DNA of 64,000 bases, taken from assembly GCF_006716095.1 (NCBI RefSeq), contig NZ_VFOK01000001.1, forward strand, positions 620,001 to 684,000. Reading direction: 5' to 3'. Made by a program: the position numbers and the translations under genes. Of the stretch, positions 58,750 to 64,000 are shown piece by piece. The notes beneath the pieces were generated by a model. It saw nothing but the letters and a program-made list of their open reading frames with translations. It did no database searches and was not told where the DNA came from. The stretch's first letter is position 1, and each line of letters begins with the position of its first letter. This DNA is from Barrientosiimonas humi. Lineage in GTDB: Bacteria; Actinomycetota; Actinomycetes; Actinomycetales; Dermatophilaceae.

Positions 58750-59307
58750 TTGGAGAAGGTTCCCGAGCCGGTCCTGCTCCGGCCCTGGCGAGACACCGAT
58801 GCTGATGCCCTGCTGGCGATCAGTAGTTCTGACCCTGACCTGGTCCGTCAGATGCCGCCGGTGGTGAGTGCTGAAGACGCCGTGCGGGTGATCGCCGAGC
58901 GGTTCCCGTGGTCGACCGAGCACGTCAATGCCGCGATCGTGGTCGCCGGCCGCGCCGTCGGAAACGTCAGCGTCACCAACATCCGTCGCGAGGGTCCCGC
59001 CGCCGGAACGGCGTGGATCTCTTATCTCAGCGCGGCTGACGTGCGCGGACGTGGCCTCGTCGGGCGCGCGACGGCGGCGCTGTGCACCTGGGCGCTGCGT
59101 GACCTCGGTCTTGCGCGCCTGGAGCTGGGTTATCGGCAGAACAACCCCGCATCGGGAGCGGTCGCGCGGCGGGCTGGCTTCGCCACCGAGGGCTTGGAGC
59201 GGCAGAAGCTGGTCTACGACGGAGTTCGGTACGACGTGGTGACCTGCTCGCGCCTGGCGAGCGACCCCGTGCCACCGGCCGAGGGAGTCACGATCCAGCC
59301 GGCGTGA
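58750..59307 (+). CDS. GNAT family acetyltransferase (RimJ/RimL type)
   Basis: Protein of 185 residues. LLRPWRDTDADALLAISSSDPDLVRQMP, ADVRGRGLVGRATAALCTWAL (acetyl-CoA loop RGRGLVG) and RLELGYRQNNPASGAVARRAGFATEGLERQ (read in segments) are typical of RimL-like enzymes, which acetylate protein N-termini, amino acids or antibiotics. The only credible start near the family N-terminus is TTG at 58750. The gene's wobble positions are less GC-rich than those of its neighbours (for example TTATCAG, TCTTGC), a weak sign of transfer. It is followed by the 62-bp tandem repeat array. Confidence 0.83.
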   Translation: MEKVPEPVLLRPWRDTDADALLAISSSDPDLVRQMPPVVSAEDAVRVIAERFPWSTEHVNAAIVVAGRAVGNVSVTNIRREGPAAGTAWISYLSAADVRGRGLVGRATAALCTWALRDLGLARLELGYRQNNPASGAVARRAGFATEGLERQKLVYDGVRYDVVTCSRLASDPVPPAEGVTIQPA

Positions 59308-59321
59308 TTGCGCCGCCCGGC

Positions 59322-59534
59322 GCATTTCGTACGTCAACGCACGATCTGAGGGGGCGTCGGCCGGGATTCCGGGGCTGGCGGCTGCATTTCGTGCGTCAAC
59401 GCACGATCTGAGGGGGCGTCGCCCGGGATTCCGGGGCTGGGGGCTGCATTTCGTACGTCAACGCACGATCTGAGGCGGCGTCGCCCGGGATCCCGGGGGT
59501 GGCCGCAGCATTTCGTACGTCAACGCACGATCTG
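59322..59534. repeat. 62-bp tandem repeat array (3.4 copies)
   Basis: Units start at 59322, 59384, 59446 and 59508, an exact 62-bp period; the last is cut after 27 bases. Each begins GCATTTCGTACGTCAACGCA and continues CGATCTGAGG. Unit 2 has a perfect 8-bp inverted repeat, TCGTGCGT and ACGCACGA; the others carry one mismatch. The parts between the palindromes are also conserved, so this is not a CRISPR array. It fills the 265-base gap between the GNAT gene and the glgX end. Confidence 0.92.
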
Positions 59535-59572
59535 CGTGACCCGGCACCCGCCGCGCCGCTCTCGTCCGGCGC

Positions 59573-61732
<2,160 letters not shown>

Positions 61733-61739
61733 GGTGGCC

Positions 61740-61760
61740 AGCGTATTGAGCGGTTACGTT
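61740..61760. promoter_or_regulatory. Back-to-back leaderless -10 hexamers for glgX and YbjN gene
   Basis: AGCGTA (61740-61745, minus-strand TACGCT) lies 7 bases before the glgX ATG; TACGTT (61755-61760) lies 6 bases before the ATG at 61767. The entire 34-base gap thus seems to hold two facing promoters. Confidence 0.55.
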
Positions 61761-61766
61761 GGCCCC

Positions 61767-62291
61767 ATGACTGATCCCACGTCACTGCCGAACTTCCCGC
61801 CCCCGTCCGACGAGTCGCCGCTGCGCGGTCGCGTGCTGGATGCGCTGCAGGACGACGGCTATCGCCCCGACATCGACGCCGACGGCGACGTGAGCTTCAA
61901 GGTGCAGGGCCAGCAGCTGTTCGTGAAGGCCATGGACGGCGACGTGCCGCTGATGCGCGTCTTCGGCCAGTGGCAGATCGCCGACGAGCTGCCGAGCGAC
62001 CTCCTCACCCAGCTCGACGCCGCCAACGACGTCACCCTGAGCCTCAACATCATCAAGGTCGGGATCGCCGGCGGCACCCTCGTGGTCACCGCCGAGCACC
62101 TCGTCGGCCCCGACGCCGACCTGAAGACCCTGCTGCAGTCGACCGTCCAGATGCTGCTGCAGGCGGTGCAGATGTGGCACATGTCGGTCAACGGTGACCA
62201 GCACGTCTCGACCGGCGGCACCCCCGCCTTCATGCAGGACCCGCCCCCCGGCGCCGGCCCCGACGGCGCGCCGCAGGACGGGCCGCAGTGA
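61767..62291 (+). CDS. YbjN-domain protein
   Basis: Protein of 174 residues in the T3SS-chaperone-like YbjN family. The fold is visible as LRGRVLDALQDDGYRPDIDADGDVSFKVQGQQLFVKAM (read in segments) and LLTQLDAANDVTLSLNIIKV. Members may act as non-enzymatic regulators or chaperones. The C-terminus is a Gly/Pro-rich tail (residues about 152-174). Its stop overlaps the next gene's GTG. Function unknown. Confidence 0.8.
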   Translation: MTDPTSLPNFPPPSDESPLRGRVLDALQDDGYRPDIDADGDVSFKVQGQQLFVKAMDGDVPLMRVFGQWQIADELPSDLLTQLDAANDVTLSLNIIKVGIAGGTLVVTAEHLVGPDADLKTLLQSTVQMLLQAVQMWHMSVNGDQHVSTGGTPAFMQDPPPGAGPDGAPQDGPQ

Positions 62292-63076
62292 CCCAGTTCG
62301 GCGAGTTCGTCTCGACCAGCGTCGAGGACGGCATCGGCACGCTGCGCATCGACCGGCCCAAGCTCAACCCGCTCAACGCCGCGATCCAGGAGGGCATCGC
62401 GGCCGCGGCGGCCGAGCTGGCGGCCGACGACGCCGTCGCGGCGGTCGTGCTCTACGGCGGCGAGAACGCCTTCGCCGCCGGAGCCGACATCAAGGAGATG
62501 CTGGACATGTCGTACGCCGACATGGCCAAGCGCGCCGGTCGCCTCAGCGAGTGCTTCACGGCCGTCGCCCGCATCCCCAAGCCCACCGTCGCCGCCATCG
62601 AGGGCTATGCCCTCGGCGGGGGCTGCGAGCTGGCGATGGCCTGCGACTTCCGGGTCGCGGGCCAGAACGCCAAGCTCGGCCAGCCCGAGATCCTGCTCGG
62701 CGTCATCCCCGGCGCGGGCGGGACCCAGCGCCTGGCGCGCCTGGTCGGGCCGGCCCGGGCCAAGGACATCGTCTTCTCCGGCCGGTTCGTCGACGCCGAC
62801 GAGGCGCTCGCGATCGGCCTGGTCGACGAGCTCGCCGAGCCCGGCGAGGTCTACACCGCCGCGCTCGCCCGGGTGAAGCCGTACGTCGGTGCCGCCGCCA
62901 TGGCGCTGCGCGCCGCGAAGGAGGCCATCGACCGCGGCCTCGACGGCGACCTCGACACCGGCCTCGCCATCGAATCCCAGCTGTTCGCCGGGCTGTTCGC
63001 GACCGACGACCGCGAGATCGGCATGCGGTCCTTCGTCGAGAACGGCCCCGGCAAGGCGACCTTCACCGGCCGCTGA
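62288..63076 (+). CDS. Enoyl-CoA hydratase/isomerase
   Basis: Crotonase-fold enzyme of 262 residues that hydrates trans-2-enoyl-CoA to 3-hydroxyacyl-CoA. The oxyanion-hole regions are FAAGADIKEM and GYALGGGCELAM. Catalytic Glu residues lie in FRVAGQNAKLGQPEILLGVIPGAGGTQRL (read in segments; one in GQPEI, the other in GAGG-flanking loop). The GTG at 62288 overlaps the YbjN stop. It complements the dehydrogenase at 16423 and thiolase at 19938. Confidence 0.92.
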   Translation: MTQFGEFVSTSVEDGIGTLRIDRPKLNPLNAAIQEGIAAAAAELAADDAVAAVVLYGGENAFAAGADIKEMLDMSYADMAKRAGRLSECFTAVARIPKPTVAAIEGYALGGGCELAMACDFRVAGQNAKLGQPEILLGVIPGAGGTQRLARLVGPARAKDIVFSGRFVDADEALAIGLVDELAEPGEVYTAALARVKPYVGAAAMALRAAKEAIDRGLDGDLDTGLAIESQLFAGLFATDDREIGMRSFVENGPGKATFTGR

Positions 63077-63102
63077 CGGGTCGCGCCGAGGCGGGTGCGC
63101 GG

Positions 63103-63108
63103 TACATT
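63103..63108 (+). promoter_or_regulatory. Putative -10 (TACATT)
   Basis: TACATT lies 72 bases before the GTG at 63181; a ribosome site GGAGAGG (63168-63174 region) precedes that start, so this transcript would have a normal leader. Confidence 0.4.
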
Positions 63109-63180
63109 GCGCAGCACGTCGCGCCGTACCCGCGACACCCGCCCCGGTCGCCGACCGTCACTGCCCGGAGAGGAACAGCC

Positions 63181-63723
63181 GTGACCATCAAGGCCTGGCA
63201 CATCGACAAGGACTGGCAGGAGACGTTCGTCGCCGCGCTGGGCAAGCGGGGGGCGTCGCCGCAGGCCGTCAACCACGCGCTCGAGGTGGTCGACGACGCG
63301 CTGACCGCCAGCGGCAGCACCGCCCAGGAGGAGTTCGGCGACCCGGAGGAGTACGCCGGCAAGGTCAGCATCGCCGACGACCCCGAGGCCGCCCGCGCCT
63401 CGCAGACCAAGGCGGTGCTGCTGGCGCTGCTCGGCCTGGTCGGCATGTTCCTCGCGCTGTGGGGCTTCACCGCGCTGACCCGCGACGTCGACCGGCTGAT
63501 CGGGATGCCGCCGGTCCTGCCCCTGGTCGTCGGACTGGTCGTCGTGGTCGGCGCCGCGGTGGCCGACAGCCTGCTCGGCCAGCGCGCCGACATCTACCGC
63601 GCCCGGGTCGGGGCCGCCGAGGCGCCGGGCGTGCTGGCCTTCGTGGTCAACCGGCTCGGCCCCTGGATCATCGTGCTGCTCACCCTCGTGGGGATGCTGC
63701 TGATCTGGATCCGCTACGCCTGA
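63181..63723 (+). CDS. Membrane protein with N-terminal HAAS-like helical region
   Basis: Protein of 180 residues. The first ~75 residues are soluble and helical (KDWQETFVAALGKRGASPQAVNHALEVVDDAL, with EEFGDPEEYAGKV), resembling the HAAS signalling domain often found with PadR regulators and in DUF1700-type proteins. Three hydrophobic segments follow (VLLALLGLVGMFLALWGF, VLPLVVGLVVVVGAAVAD and WIIVLLTLVGMLLIWI). The GTG follows a GGAGAGG site. No partner regulator is adjacent, so the role is open. Confidence 0.72.
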   Translation: MTIKAWHIDKDWQETFVAALGKRGASPQAVNHALEVVDDALTASGSTAQEEFGDPEEYAGKVSIADDPEAARASQTKAVLLALLGLVGMFLALWGFTALTRDVDRLIGMPPVLPLVVGLVVVVGAAVADSLLGQRADIYRARVGAAEAPGVLAFVVNRLGPWIIVLLTLVGMLLIWIRYA

Positions 63724-63767
63724 GGGTCGCCCACCGACCCTCACCCCTGCGCCCCGTTACCGGTCGG

Positions 63768-63773
63768 TAGCAT
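63768..63773 (+). promoter_or_regulatory. Putative -10 (TAGCAT) of etfB
   Basis: TAGCAT lies about 52 bases before the etfB ATG, in the gap after the membrane-protein gene. GAGGACG follows at the expected ribosome-site distance. Confidence 0.4.
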
Positions 63774-63825
63774 CAGGGTCGCAGGACTCCCTCGCACGAC
63801 AGCGACAGGAATGAGGACGAACGAC

Positions 63826-64000
63826 ATGAACATCGTCGTCTGCGTGAAGTACGTGCCCGACGCCCAGGCGGAGCGCACCTTCACCGAGGACAACACCACC
63901 GACCGCGAAGGCGTCGACGGGCTGCTCTCCGAGCTGGACGAGTACCCCATCGAGGCCGCGCTGCAGATCAACGAGGCGGCGGGCGGCGGTGAGATCACCG
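63826..64000 (+). CDS. etfB: Electron transfer flavoprotein beta subunit, 3' partial
   Basis: The first 58 codons read MNIVVCVKYVPDAQAER, then TTDREGVDGLLSELDEYPIEAALQINE, matching EtfB. With EtfA it carries electrons from acyl-CoA dehydrogenases to the respiratory chain. The gene runs off the window end. The ATG at 63826 follows GAGGACG; an in-frame ATG at 63811 would add five residues. It is expected to be followed by etfA. Confidence 0.9.
   Translation, partial: MNIVVCVKYVPDAQAERTFTEDNTTDREGVDGLLSELDEYPIEAALQINEAAGGGEIT

Noticed and set aside
59322-59534. CRISPR-like array
   Set aside because: The stretches between the palindromes are conserved too, the period is 62 bp with no unique spacers, and no cas gene is near.

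Overview
The window is chromosomal DNA from a very GC-rich actinobacterium. NucS mismatch endonuclease, the GlgE alpha-glucan pathway, isobutyryl-CoA mutase, DUF2550, many GTG starts and many apparently leaderless genes all point that way; a member of the Micrococcales is my best guess, by inference only. Coding density is high. I see no rRNA, tRNA, insertion sequence, prophage or CRISPR array, and no gene-free stretch longer than about 300 bases.

Layout. 1-5147: formate dehydrogenase operon (selenocysteine catalytic subunit read through an in-frame UGA, four-cluster ferredoxin subunit, NrfD-type anchor). 5332-8474: nucleobase permease, ATP synthase epsilon separated from any atpD, DUF2550 protein, corrinoid adenosyltransferase, STAS protein. 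8508-11897: two divergent gamma-glutamyltransferase paralogues. 11954-15611: PaoABC-like molybdenum aldehyde oxidoreductase. 15685-19786: nucS, 3-hydroxyacyl-CoA dehydrogenase, small zinc-ribbon-like protein, AI-2E-type exporter. 19938-27743: thiolase, meaB, small proteins, MarR, icmA, thioredoxin-like chaperone, esterase. 27753-33334: two MFS exporters with TetR and XRE-type regulators and an aldo/keto reductase. 33354-37775: aromatic hydroxylase / FAH hydrolase / extradiol dioxygenase operon facing a GntR regulator. 37875-43738: esterase and ATP-grasp pair, pntAB transhydrogenase, small membrane protein, P-loop-like protein. 43755-61732: alpha-glucan metabolism (pgm, fused maltokinase-branching enzyme, treS, glgE, glgP, glgX) with unrelated genes between. 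61767-64000: YbjN protein, enoyl-CoA hydratase, membrane protein and the start of etfB.

How the genes fit together. GlgE, TreS, maltokinase, GlgB, Pgm, GlgP and GlgX can link trehalose, maltose-1-phosphate, glycogen and glucose phosphates. Thiolase, hydroxyacyl-CoA dehydrogenase, enoyl-CoA hydratase, EtfB, MeaB and IcmA suggest short-chain and branched acyl-CoA metabolism that needs adenosylcobalamin, which the adenosyltransferase at 7395-8003 can make. PntAB and formate dehydrogenase tie carbon flow to membrane energetics.

Non-coding structure is the less expected part. It includes a bacterial SECIS hairpin, two distant copies of a 72-bp palindrome, a 62-bp tandem array, two pairs of hairpin-bearing tandem repeats, two GGTCTCGATAC palindromes at gene ends, a matched pair of TetR operators, an 18-bp palindrome over the icmA promoter, and recurring -10-like hexamers 6-9 bases before start codons.
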